64,000 nucleotides of DNA from Cladobotryum mycophilum (lineage: Eukaryota > Ascomycota > Sordariomycetes > Hypocreales > Hypocreaceae), in contig CM071591.1 in NCBI GenBank assembly GCA_036429605.1, positions 3,534,001 through 3,598,000 on the forward strand, in the 5' to 3' direction. The position numbers were made by a program, and so were the translations under genes. The stretch's first letter is position 1. Every line of letters starts with the position of its first letter. This document shows, in pieces, positions 23,317 through 33,645 of the stretch. The notes below the pieces were generated by a model. That model searched no databases. It saw nothing but the letters and a program-made list of their open reading frames with translations, and was not told the origin of the DNA.

Positions 23317-23352
23317 GGCTACCATAGCGGCTACCATAGCGGCCACTATAGC
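23317..23352 (+). repeat. 12-bp tandem repeat, three copies
   Basis: GGCTACCATAGC occurs twice in perfect tandem, followed by a third copy with small changes (GGCCACTATAGC). It lies about 310 bp upstream of the FYV7 start and about 900 bp upstream of the Atos gene. Confidence 0.85.
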
Positions 23353-23977
23353 GAACTGGGGGGAGTGGGCTGGTGGGGTAAGTCGGGATGTAATGGATGG
23401 ATGGATGGATCCATTCCCCTCCCCCATGGGTTTTCAACCTTTAACCAGTCGTGATGGATGGACCACGGATGGTCATGGATGGCTTGCAATTCATAGACCA
23501 GTCCAGCCGACCTCATCCGATGACGATGATGAACCGCCCCAACCAACCATGGGAACCCCCACCAACCCATGGATACGATACGACAACTTGGCACCTTGGA
23601 TACCCCTCGCCTACAAATGTAGGCATGCATGTATGTACTCGTTGTCCTGCACTGATTAATGGAGAACGGACACTTATGCATGTGTGGATGCATGCTATTA
23701 CAGGAGCAGAGCCGATTTATACTGAATGCGGCCGAGGTTTCGTTACCCGTTCTCAAGTCACTCCTCCAATCCAACCTTTTATTTAGTGTCTCTGCACCCG
23801 CCCGAGCCGCTATCGTTCCTTGGGCTCCGACATGTCCTCGTCCTTCATTCCCGTACCTGTTTTGTTGTTGATGATTGCGTGATTCACCGCTCTCAACTAT
23901 TCCTTGGATAAAGGAAAGGTTTTTTTCTTTCAAAAATAAAGGACAAAAAAACAAAAACAAAAAGAACAACAGAAGCA

Positions 23978-23999
23978 ACAGCAGCAGCAGCAGCAGCAA
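23978..23999 (+). repeat. CAG trinucleotide repeat
   Basis: About seven CAG units followed by a short ACATAC repeat, in noncoding DNA. Confidence 0.85.
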
Positions 24000-24257
24000 C
24001 ATACACATACACATACGTCACGATATATCTGTCAACTAAATCTCGTGGAGACAGAAAGAGAGTGTCGTAAACGACGCCTAGCGCATGACCGTTGAATCGT
24101 CGGCAGCGCCCAGTGTGGAGATTTGGGGTCGAATGGTGACGTTTTCAGCAACGACCTCGTCAACGACCTCGGGATTTCAGATCCTCCTCATGATTTATCA
24201 TCTCACAGGTTTGGGAACTCCAGTATAGCTGTTGTTCTCAAAATACAACATTTCCAA

Positions 24258-26653
24258 ATGCCTATCTTTCAAGACGATCTCGAACATGCACCGACTACCT
24301 CCCACGACCGCGCACCAGTCGCGATCGAACCGCCGCCCGCTTCAAGATTACGACGTCTCTCCGAAGAGAGCATACGGACCGAGTTGTGCGAGGGACCAAT
24401 TCCTGACAGTCCAGTGCGTCCATCGACCCCGCGCAATGATGAGGAGACGGTGACCTCGGACCGAGCGGAATTGATTGAGATGCTGAAGCGAGGTGCGAGT
24501 CCAACATGGATCCCAGGCCGACATGTATGTTGATATCTCTACCCACCCATGTATCCGAGTTCTTATTGATCGAATCTCTATAGCTCGAGTCAATTATGCA
24601 GCAGGCCCAACCGACGAACCCCGAAAAATCGCAAATATCATCGCCTGAATCGCCAACGCTCCTCCCGCCAGTGCAGATTACGCCAGAGAAGGCCAAGACG
24701 TCAGATTGCGTAGATGAGAGGTTGCGAGATGGCCTTAGCATTGAGAGGCCACGATCAGCCCTGCATAGTGGAGATTTTACAAGCGATGAAGCGACGGATG
24801 AGGGTCAACGTATTGAAGAGACCTGCAGAAAGAGAGAGGAACGGCATTTATCCCCAGATACCTGGCTCGCAACCTCACCACCAAGACATTTTACGCCATT
24901 CAACTTTGAGAGGGGAACACAGCTGCCGGATAGTACCAATATCTTTAAATCAGAACCCTCGCCGTTGTCATCATCCCTGTCCAGCTTCGCTTATCAACCA
25001 CCGACGAGTCCCTTGGTTCAGTCCGAGACAAATGAGGAATTGGACTTCTCCATGCCTCTTGGTGACATGCATCTCTCTACAAGCAGAATGGCTTCGGCGA
25101 GGAGGCACACTCTCTATTCAACTCACTCCTCACCATTTGAGTCGCCGTCGCCGGGATCTTCCTTCATCTCATCCAGAGCTCCCGGTCGGAGGCGAGAAGG
25201 TTCCTTGCCATACCAAGCACACCAGCCCCGTCGATCTCTAACAGGGACACCTAATTGTCTTACCCAATATGGTTCGTCGCCACAAACTCCGTTCCTGCGA
25301 TCGCGACGGATGTCTATCGGTTCGGACACATCGCCACTGCATCATGCATCCATGGTCGGCTCTTATGAAGAAAGCATTCTCCGTGGCCGTATGTCAACCA
25401 CGCCGTCAAAGCCGATCGAGTTTCTCGCCCAAATTGGTGTGTTGGGCAAGGGAAAATGCAAATCTAGCCTCCGCTGCCCTCCTCATGTCACCATACCTTT
25501 CCCCGCGGTATACTACAGCTACAGCAACACCCCGCATGGAAGATCACAGACCGACGATGGGCCAAGCCCATATGTTGGACAGATTGATCTTGAAAATGGG
25601 CTTCCTAACCCGGAAGAGGAGTCACGGTCAAGGCGAAAGGCTCAAAGCCGATATTCCGATAAGAAGAAAGCATGCGGAGACGTAGACACGATGATGGATG
25701 ATCAAGTCACGGAACTAGAACGTCGCAGGTCTTCTAGGCCAAGGCGACGATCTGGATCCCCGAAAGCGCCACCTGGTGGAAGTTATAGGATACCTGAACA
25801 GGGGCAAATTCAGATCATCCTTAAAAATCAGAACAAAACTGCTGTCAAGCTTTTCTTACTGCCCTACGACTTGACTGGCATGGCCCCCGGCACCAAGACC
25901 TTTATTCGACAGCGCAGCTACTCGGCCGGTCCTATAATCGACGTGCCTAACTTGCAGGCTGACCCCATGGACCGACCAATCCTAAGATATCTCGTTCATC
26001 TTCATATATGCTGCCCTTCAAAAGGGCGCTACTACTTATACAAAAGCGTTCGCATTGTTTTCGCTAATCGCGTTCCCGATGGGAAAGAAAAACTTCGCAA
26101 TGAGACAACTTGGCCTGATCCGCGCTTCACCCCGTACAAACCCATTCGAGTTATGAATCCTCCGCTTTCTACTTCGAGTGGTCCCGGGGCAATGCTCGTT
26201 GCCGAGAATGCTGTTCGCAGACGGAGTTTGGGACTCGGCGCGGGCACTCCTCTGCGCCCGTTTGACATGGACGGGTTTGGAATGCCTAGTATTTCTATGG
26301 AGCCGACTCAATCGTCCAGCTTTGGCATGGGAAACGTTATTCCTGTTGATCCGATCCCGCTCCGTCAAGATCCCCTGGAAAGCGATAACAGCGACACAAC
26401 GAGTGTGACAGCAGGCATACTGTCTCCCGATACCTCCTCGCAGACCAGTCGCCCATCTACTAAAGATTCAGCAGGCATGAGCGTCTGGGGCGCCACTCAA
26501 TACGAGAAACTCAGCAAGGGCGACGCCGGCTACGGCGGCAATGCTTTTGGCTGCTCTGCCAACGGTAAAGCACCTGGTGCGGAAGGTTTGCTGTCTCAAC
26601 GTCTAAGGGGGCTCGGTGTGAAGCCTGATGCTGAAGCATCTCAAGATGAGTAA
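24258..26653 (+). CDS. Atos-domain (FAM214/DUF4210) protein, 778 aa
   Basis: Two exons, 24258-24524 and 24584-26653 (59-nt intron, GTATGT/TATAG), encode 778 aa. The first half is Ser/Pro-rich and disordered. The conserved Atos segment starts near residue 345 with SILRGRMST, then FLAQIGVLGKGKCKSSLRCP and HVTIPFPAVYYSY. After an Arg/Ser-rich insert, the C-terminal domain runs from about 487 to 610 (GQIQIILKNQNKTAVKLFLL, then YDLTGMAPGTKTFIRQRSY and LRYLVHLHICCPSKGRYYLY). Pfam names the two parts DUF4210 and 'chromosome segregation during meiosis'; animal homologues are Atos proteins, linked to transcriptional control. The molecular role in fungi is unsettled. The start used is the first in-frame ATG. 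A rare-start extension to 24123 is possible but unlikely. Confidence 0.88.
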
Positions 26654-27696
26654 ATAAATACTAGGTAACAAAAAAAACAAAACCCTACACAAGCATCTCC
26701 CCTTTTTTTGGTAGCATTTCGTTTTTTGGCATAATATCATTTTGGAGTCTGGAAGACCTTAGGGACGGAAATAGTTGGACAGGCACTCTCATCCATCGAG
26801 GTTTTATTTTGTCATAGATAGGTTCACAAAACGGAGTTTCTTTTTGTCTTTTTTTTTGGTTCTTGAAATAATGTATCGGGTAGGGGGCGGAGCGTTTATC
26901 TATCTGCCCTACTTAACATTTTGGGCTTTCATCTTCCATACATGTACATAGGAGGCCTCTTCTGTACCGATATCCAAATAAGAATAACTATGAATTCAAT
27001 ATGTGTTGTAGTGAATATTGCTATGTGGATGAACATCAATGGATCGATATAGGGGGTAAAGCTAGGACAGTGTTTTGGGGGGAGGGGGTTAAAAAAAGGA
27101 ACTACATATACGGCGCGTCATCAGGGGAACAAAAATTATAAGGGAAACCGTGGGTCAATGAGAGAGGTTAGCAAGGATAAAGAGCCAAATTTTTGAGAAT
27201 TATTTAAATATTACGTATAGGGAGTAGCTTATGGCAATGTGATAGCACCCCCTTTCTCCCTTTCTAAGTTTCTAGGGTAGCATCTGAAGCAATGGAAGAA
27301 CCGCGAGTAGTAACGATGAATATGAAAAGAATAGGAGGATAAAGAAAACAAAAACAATAATGATATATAGCAAGGATAGGCACCACTTTCCCCATGTACT
27401 TTCTACGTAGATGATCATCTGTCTCTCACTCACTTGGCAAGGCCCCAAGTAGTTTGAACATGCGACACATTGATATGCGTAGATTTTTGCTATTGTACAT
27501 CCCAAGTCTAGATTACAGGTCGGGGAAGTCTATATATATATATCGTTCTTCAAAATGTCTCATGTCCGAGAAGACGCGGGAAACGTTACGCCAGTCGTTA
27601 TACATGCAAAACCTCCAAACCGTCTGTCATGTTACCTCCCCCCTCCCTTTTTTTGTATCATGTGAACTATCCTGAGATCTGCCACCACGATCTTGT
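26654..27696. other. Convergent 3' flanks, no gene seen
   Basis: T- and A-rich untranslated sequence between the Atos and PPR stop codons. Nothing protein-like. Confidence 0.6.
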
Positions 27697-30600
27697 CTAG
27701 GGTATTGTTATCGTCATTGGCTCCTTTGCTTTCGCTTTCGGCACCTTGGCCACCTTTGGCTTCTTTAGTTGCTCTCGTTTCTTACTCCGTACAGGGACAG
27801 CACGGGGATTCTTCGTCATCGTCGTCGTTGTCGTCTGCCCACGTTTTCTCCTCCGTTCGAAATCAAGCTGCTTCTCTAGGCTCCTTTTCATGACCCTCAA
27901 CTCGGAATGCGAAAACGGCTTTAAGAGCTCGGCTGCCCCCTTTGTCAAACTCATCTTGCTACTACCGTCCCAGGCACTTGTGAGATTATCATAATCCGCC
28001 GTGGTGAAGGCATAGTGTAATCGTGGATACTGCCTCTCGATTTCTCTCAGTTTGGCGGAAACAACGGGCGACCAGGCGGATAGTTTGCGAAGCTTCAGCC
28101 ACTGATGCTGTAAGCTTAGAACAGCTGCTTTGGACGCCTGGAGAACACGAGTGTTTTTCATATGGCGTCTCTCCTGAAGACTCTTCTTGGCAGGGGTCCA
28201 ACCGCGCCATCGAGGCATGAGCATCGTCTCACACCACTCCATCGCGGGTTCCCATTGGCCCATCTCCGCGAGATACTGAATCACGAGGTTCCAGTTACTC
28301 CGGGTCAATTTGAATCCGGCCGAGGTAATCCGCTCGATACACTGAAGCAACCCTTTGCCATTCTTCTGTTCCCTGAATGCCTTGGCCACGATGGTGATTG
28401 GCCGAGACAAATCATATTGATGAGCCGGGTAGACACCCGCAACATTCTGCCGCTTGCTACGAGCGAGAACGCTTTCCCAGGTACGACCCCACATGGTGTG
28501 AATCTGGTTGTATTTACGATCTTTGAGATAGCCTAGCATCAGAGCCGAAACGACCTCGGGAGGGAATGGCTCGCTATCCTTATACTTGCGAAAGATGCTA
28601 GCGTAGAGATCCACGAGCTTCTCGGCCGTTGGGAAGTCTCGCAATTCTACCAAAAGCCTGATGGCCTGGCCAATGTTTTTAGTCTGCTTCCTCAGGTGCC
28701 GAAGATCACTGGCCACATGCGAAATAGAGTCTTTCTCCTGTTTGCTAGGACTTCCAGTGAGCAAGGACTGCAAGTAAGTGACGAATTCCTTTCCTAATTG
28801 CCTCGTCCGACTCGCAGATGGAGCCTTTTGAAAAGCAGCATCTACTAGAGCAGTCTGAGTATTGAAATTCATTGACTGGCCTGCTCGCTCCAGTTGTGAG
28901 GCAATGATTTCCACTAGCTTATGCTCGCCCGTACGCACAGCACCAGCCATCACAATGGCAAAATGCTCCGGCCCCACGGGAAAGAGCTTTTCTTTGCAGG
29001 CGCTTCGCAATAGGCGATAGGCTGGCTGTACCTGATCTACTCTAACGAGTGCCTGAAGAAGGAACTCGTGGGTTTGATGATCCCACGCGACATCGTAATT
29101 CTTCATGGACTGGAGCAGCTCATAACATTTATTCAGCTTGCCTTGCATGCCGTTGAAGTAGATGAGTTGATTCCAAATGGCTGTGCTAGTAGCTTTTCGT
29201 TCCGCAAGCTCTGTAAGGATTCGCTCTGCTTCCAATAGGCGGTCGTTTCGGCAGTAAGCCATGACTAAGGACATGGTCATTTCTTTGGAGACGGGAATAC
29301 GATCTCGCTGAGATCGGGCGAAGAAGCCCAGAGTTGCTTCCAAGTCGCCTTTCTTCGCAGACATGGCCATCACATGTGCGTATGTATAAGAATCGGGACG
29401 ATACATCTGAGAAATCTCCTCGAAGCAAGCCACGACCCGGTTGTAGTTATCCGTTCGTACATAGCATTTGAGCAGAGTATTCCAGATGTCTAGATCTGGC
29501 TGGACACCGTACTTTTCCGTCATGGTTCGAAGCTCCTTTTCAGCGCCGGCCACGTCCCCGACCTGCGCATAGACATTCATCGTACTCCTAAATGCCTTTG
29601 GACGCTTTAGGACACGGGGGTAGCTCGATACATACCGCTTCCACAGGTCGCGGACGGCTTGACCATCTCCCGCCCCGGCGTAAAACTTCAAGAACTTTTC
29701 GTAGCCCCATTGATCCAGACCACCCCACGCACGGTGCCAGTCTCTATACACTTGCTCGAGACCGGCCACGTTATTGGGATAGAATAAATTGAACATGCCT
29801 CGAAGTAGTGGAACTGACGGTGCAGCATCAGACATATCTCCATACGTCTTGTAGATTTCCGCAAGCCATGTGACGTTGGATTTCAACTCCGTCTCCTCCC
29901 ATCGTTCCAAGACACGGATGAGGTAGTCGTGATATAAAACGGGGTCGTTGCACATTTCTAGTATGGTAGCTGCTTGTTTGGGCTGACAAGGCTGCATCGT
30001 TGCCAATTCCGCAAGCTTGCGACGAAGTGCGCTGAGGCCAAGCCTGGAGTTTTCATACAGATTGATCGCGCGTACAGCCTTAACACCAGTAGTTGATAAG
30101 AACTGTTCAAATGAAAAGTAAAGCGTGTCCAGATATGGAAGATTCTCGAGTCGCTCCAAGGGGATGTCGTCAGGTCTGCTGTTTGATTCGAACTTTAACC
30201 GGGATGTATAGAACCCCAACCAAACCCCTATAAGAGCAGGCCATTTCTGATTGGAAATAGTGTCTGCAAGAACATACTCGAGACCACCAGTGAGGCCTTT
30301 TGACTCCAACCCCACCGTGAGTCTGTCAATGGCATATTCTAAATCGCCGGAGCGCATGAGCACCAAGATACCGGCGGCTAGGAAGTCATTATCCCAATTA
30401 TCGAGGGCGACTTGGCGGAACAGCGAAATAGCTCGTCCAATCTCGACGATACCGTGTGACTTGGAGAGGTACAAGACCATATCCTTGCGAAAGTCGGCTT
30501 GCTGACCCCTATCCAATCTGCAATAATAATCCCAAACATCATGGTAGTGCTCTTCATCCTGTCGTGATAGTAAATCCGTAAGTAGGGCAGCACTATGAAG

Positions 30601-31218
30601 TTGCTGTGCTAGTGCAAACTCCCTTGCTTGTGAGTGAGTTTCTGAATCCAGGTCCCCAATTGAATCACTAGTCTCGGCACTCTGGTCCACAACTTCTGGA
30701 TACACCCTCTCCGGTGCTTGGTTCATATGGCGGCCCTGATTTCTTTTCGTCCATCGTTCTGAGCTTGGTACATCACTGGGCTCTGAGGCATCATCGTAAC
30801 CCGGATGAATCTGTGAAGCAGGGTCCGCGGTGGCGGTGGATGATGTAAAGTGTCTTCGTCTAGACGCAACGCTTTGGTGTTTTCCGTCTTGGGGTCGTGG
30901 GAGGCTCGGATACAGTCGGCGTAGGAGTTTCCAGGTGGCATTCGGGTAGAGAAAGTCTAGCAGGAAAGAGGACGCAACCAGGCCCGTATGTGATTGTGAT
31001 TGCGATTGCGGTTGTCGTGAGGTAAAGTCTACGGGCTCAAATTCGGGAACCCTGGCTATCGTGGGCCAGATGCTGGCAATCTCAATGGCTGAGGCACCAT
31101 GTTGCCAAAACCCTGTGTGGAGCTGGCGGGATCGCTTCGTCGTTCGAGCAGCGGCAGGCTTGGGAAGAACGCGCTGGAGATTGCATGATTCCAGACTGGC
31201 AGCCGTTCTTTCGAGCAT
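27697..31218 (-). CDS. cya5: Mitochondrial PPR protein, Cya5-like translation regulator, 1173 aa
   Basis: Single 1173-codon exon. The N terminus (MLERTAASLES, then RTTKRSRQLHTGFWQHGAS) is Arg/Ser-rich with few acidic residues, as in a mitochondrial presequence. A family-typical FLYPNATWKLLRRLYP block lies near residues 88-103. Degenerate pentatricopeptide helical repeats fill about residues 430-1000; the clearest lie around 545-730 (DIWNTLLKCYVRTDNYN, DSYTYAHVMAMSAKKGD, TAIWNQLIYFNGMQGKLN). The last ~40 residues are very basic. This matches proteins annotated in Hypocreales as translation regulator Cya5. Neurospora cya-5 is needed for cytochrome oxidase, probably through COX1 mRNA translation. 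RNA target and orthology are inferred. Upstream in the same frame there is no better ATG. Confidence 0.88.
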   Translation of the reverse strand: MLERTAASLESCNLQRVLPKPAAARTTKRSRQLHTGFWQHGASAIEIASIWPTIARVPEFEPVDFTSRQPQSQSQSHTGLVASSFLLDFLYPNATWKLLRRLYPSLPRPQDGKHQSVASRRRHFTSSTATADPASQIHPGYDDASEPSDVPSSERWTKRNQGRHMNQAPERVYPEVVDQSAETSDSIGDLDSETHSQAREFALAQQLHSAALLTDLLSRQDEEHYHDVWDYYCRLDRGQQADFRKDMVLYLSKSHGIVEIGRAISLFRQVALDNWDNDFLAAGILVLMRSGDLEYAIDRLTVGLESKGLTGGLEYVLADTISNQKWPALIGVWLGFYTSRLKFESNSRPDDIPLERLENLPYLDTLYFSFEQFLSTTGVKAVRAINLYENSRLGLSALRRKLAELATMQPCQPKQAATILEMCNDPVLYHDYLIRVLERWEETELKSNVTWLAEIYKTYGDMSDAAPSVPLLRGMFNLFYPNNVAGLEQVYRDWHRAWGGLDQWGYEKFLKFYAGAGDGQAVRDLWKRYVSSYPRVLKRPKAFRSTMNVYAQVGDVAGAEKELRTMTEKYGVQPDLDIWNTLLKCYVRTDNYNRVVACFEEISQMYRPDSYTYAHVMAMSAKKGDLEATLGFFARSQRDRIPVSKEMTMSLVMAYCRNDRLLEAERILTELAERKATSTAIWNQLIYFNGMQGKLNKCYELLQSMKNYDVAWDHQTHEFLLQALVRVDQVQPAYRLLRSACKEKLFPVGPEHFAIVMAGAVRTGEHKLVEIIASQLERAGQSMNFNTQTALVDAAFQKAPSASRTRQLGKEFVTYLQSLLTGSPSKQEKDSISHVASDLRHLRKQTKNIGQAIRLLVELRDFPTAEKLVDLYASIFRKYKDSEPFPPEVVSALMLGYLKDRKYNQIHTMWGRTWESVLARSKRQNVAGVYPAHQYDLSRPITIVAKAFREQKNGKGLLQCIERITSAGFKLTRSNWNLVIQYLAEMGQWEPAMEWCETMLMPRWRGWTPAKKSLQERRHMKNTRVLQASKAAVLSLQHQWLKLRKLSAWSPVVSAKLREIERQYPRLHYAFTTADYDNLTSAWDGSSKMSLTKGAAELLKPFSHSELRVMKRSLEKQLDFERRRKRGQTTTTTMTKNPRAVPVRSKKREQLKKPKVAKVPKAKAKEPMTITIP

Positions 31219-32542
31219 TTGTCCTATGCAGCAGGAAGGTCAAGTTCCCAACTGCCCGCAGTGATACCCAAGTCGAACAAGTCGGTATAGCATGCATGCC
31301 CTTCCCCCGCAGCAGCCCAAGTACGGTTTGCGAAATATATAAGACAGAGGGAGAAAGAGAAAAAAAGGTGAACAAGGGTTTTCGGAAGCTATAGTTGGCA
31401 CCGCGGCGCCGCTCGTGATGGAAATCTCGGTGGTTTCGTATGCGCTGATGAAGGAGACATAGCAATTGAAGAACTGCAGGTAGTCTTCAACCCTGTCTTG
31501 GCGATGCTGGGGGTTGCAAAGAGTCCAGTTACAGCCTCATCTTCGCTTTTGCCCGCGATCGAAAAAAGAATGATTTCGGATGGAGCCACTCAGGCCCCGA
31601 GTGGGTCCATACTTTAGGTCAGTTACCTCCAGTGCTGTGCTGTGCTTGGTACTGTAGGTACAAGCATGTGTGGTGGTGACGCTTGGAATCGTTCCAGCAC
31701 TATTGGCCTGACAGCTGTCAGCAGCTGGCAACTACTGGCACCTAATCCAATCCGTGGGGAAAGCATGGAACCTTGGAATCAATGGAATGCTGAATATGGT
31801 AGACAGATTCATATCTATTGTTTCTCTTGATTTATGATGTTTCTGACAATGTCTCGTGTGTCTGTCTATTTATCGTATTACTATTCTTCTCTCTTTTCTT
31901 TTTTCCACGCATCTTTAATCCCTTTCAACCGCCAATTCCTTCATTGATTAATGGTGCTATTGATTGATCCCCTTATCGTAATACCCTCCCCCCAAGAATC
32001 TACAAGTACAGGCATCCTGCGATAAGGAACCCCCACTCCTTGGGCTCTGTTTCAGAAGCTTGGACGATTACCGAGGTCATGGATGCACCCTCAATCTTAT
32101 CAACAGCCTCCCTTGTCTTTGATAAGGTTTCAAGGACATTCCGGCAATCACGGAGTGCATGCAGAGTACGGGGATCATGAAGGATTCATTGTGCTTGGTA
32201 ATATAAAATTGCAATTAATCATTTGACATAAAAACGTCCTAAAATATTACATTTTCTGCCCGTTTTATGAATTGGGCCAACTCATAAAGTTTTCGTTCAA
32301 CGCCAGTGGATTAAAAACAACAAAATGCAAACCCAATCATTTCCCTGGTATCCAAACTTCAGTCTTGACCCGTAATCAATGTAATCAATGTAATCGTAGA
32401 AATGGAGACAATATAGGAGAAGAAGAAAAAAAGGCGCACGCCGCATTATCGTACAAGTACATGAGAGGCAACTAGTGGCTACTCGTCGTCGGAGCAGTTG
32501 GCCACAAAAGCAGCCGAATCAGTGTTGGAATGCAATCTTTGG
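31219..32542. other. Intergenic, no gene seen
   Basis: 5' flank of the PPR gene and 3' flank of the Arg/Ser-rich gene. Several T- and A-rich tracts, no protein-like frame. Confidence 0.55.
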
Positions 32543-32995
32543 TCACGCATTCTTATTGTTGCTCGTCTCCTCATCAGAGAGGAATACTTCGTTTCGTAGG
32601 CCGGACAGGATATCGAGAGACCGATGGAGTTCCTGCTCCACTCGTGGTCCCCGGCTTCTGCTTCTCGTTCTTTGACGTCGTCGAAAGGCTCTCTCCACTG
32701 GAGAGGAAACTCGAGAAGGGCAGTGCTCCCGTCGTTTATCTTGTAATCGGCCGTGGAGGAATTGGAGGCGGTTTGCTGGGGATAGGACCGCTGGGGATGT
32801 CGCTCGCGAGGCACGAGTGAATGGTGAGATGGAGCGTCGACGAGATCTGCCTCGAAGAGTGCTTGATTCGTCTGGCTTGATCGACTTGGATCTCGCAACG
32901 CTGCGGTCCCTCGTGCGGCCACGCATGTTGTCGTGGTCCGTTGATGGGCCGATTGCAAGAGCAATCTCCCGGTAGGTTTCGGTGACAGTAGCCAT
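32543..32995 (-). CDS. Arg/Ser-rich small protein, 150 aa, unknown
   Basis: 150-codon frame from an ATG at 32995. The N terminus MATVTETYREIALAIGP is ordered-looking. The middle is rich in RS/SR dipeptides and RGRSRRR-type clusters, and the C terminus (EQELHRSLDILSGLRNE, then VFLSDEE) is amphipathic and acidic. There is no known domain. The RS-rich composition could suggest RNA binding or nuclear localisation, but that is inference. The frame remains open upstream to 33436 without a credible ATG. That upstream part contains GAT and GAA triplet repeats and looks like a CT-rich 5' leader when read on the minus strand. It may be a genuine lineage-specific gene; no homologue is recognised. Confidence 0.5.
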   Translation of the reverse strand: MATVTETYREIALAIGPSTDHDNMRGRTRDRSVARSKSIKPDESSTLRGRSRRRSISPFTRASRATSPAVLSPANRLQFLHGRLQDKRREHCPSRVSSPVERAFRRRQRTRSRSRGPRVEQELHRSLDILSGLRNEVFLSDEETSNNKNA

Positions 32996-33028
32996 TGTGT
33001 GCTTGCTTTGCAGCCTAATGTCCAGCAG

Positions 33029-33071
33029 GTGATAATGTTGATGATGATGATGATGATGATGATGATAATAA
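33029..33071 (+). repeat. GAT/GATA triplet repeat
   Basis: Run of TGATGATGA units grading into GATAATAATGATGG, in the probable leader of the Arg/Ser-rich gene. Confidence 0.85.
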
Positions 33072-33625
33072 TGATGGTGATGTGGTGACACGGGTAGCAG
33101 GTATGTAGGTGGTGTGTCGGATGAGGAAGATGGTCGTGTGAGAAAAAGAAGTGGGCGGAAGAGTGGCTTTTGAACTTGTTGTAATACGCCAAGAATTGGG
33201 GAGGAGGCGACGAAGAAGAAGAAGAAGAAGAAGGAGTGGCTCAACCAGGAGCAGGACGGAGTAGATTGAGGAGAATAAAGATGGGAACCAAGTAAGTACG
33301 GATAGTAGTAGTAGGCAAAGAAGGATTGTTTTGTACAAAGAAAGGATAGTACTTGTAATAGTGTTTGTCGAAGAAGAAGAAGAAAGGTTGGTGTGTATTC
33401 TTGTGAAACAGATTCAGGCACAGAGACACGGGTCAAACAAAAAGAAGGAAGAGGTGACTCAATAAATAAATTTTATGAAGCAAGGCAAGGTTCTAGGTAG
33501 GCATGTATGTACTCCATAGGTATGGATGATAGCGTATCTCTCCCACTCCCAATCCTAGGTTCTCACCAAACAAACAAGCGGGAGTGACAGGGAGCATCGT
33601 CTTGTACCGGGGAGACCATCCGGAG

Positions 33626-33645
33626 GGTCAGGTCAGGTCAGGTCA
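33626..33645 (+). repeat. Four tandem GGTCA pentamers
   Basis: Perfect fourfold tandem GGTCA. The same unit recurs at 44776-44790 and, on the other strand, near 52503. Confidence 0.85.

Larger units (their letters stand above)
23012..24257. other. Divergent promoter region of FYV7 and the Atos gene
   Basis: About 1.25 kb with a three-copy 12-bp tandem repeat at 23317-23352, a (GGAT)4 run at 23395-23410 and a CAG run near 23978-23999 followed by an ACATAC repeat. Leucine-rich minus frames here are translations of the CAG run. No gene seen. Confidence 0.6.

Noticed and set aside
23346..24014. 222-codon minus-strand frame beginning with a leucine run
   Set aside because: The leucine run is the CAG repeat read backwards; nothing else supports a protein.
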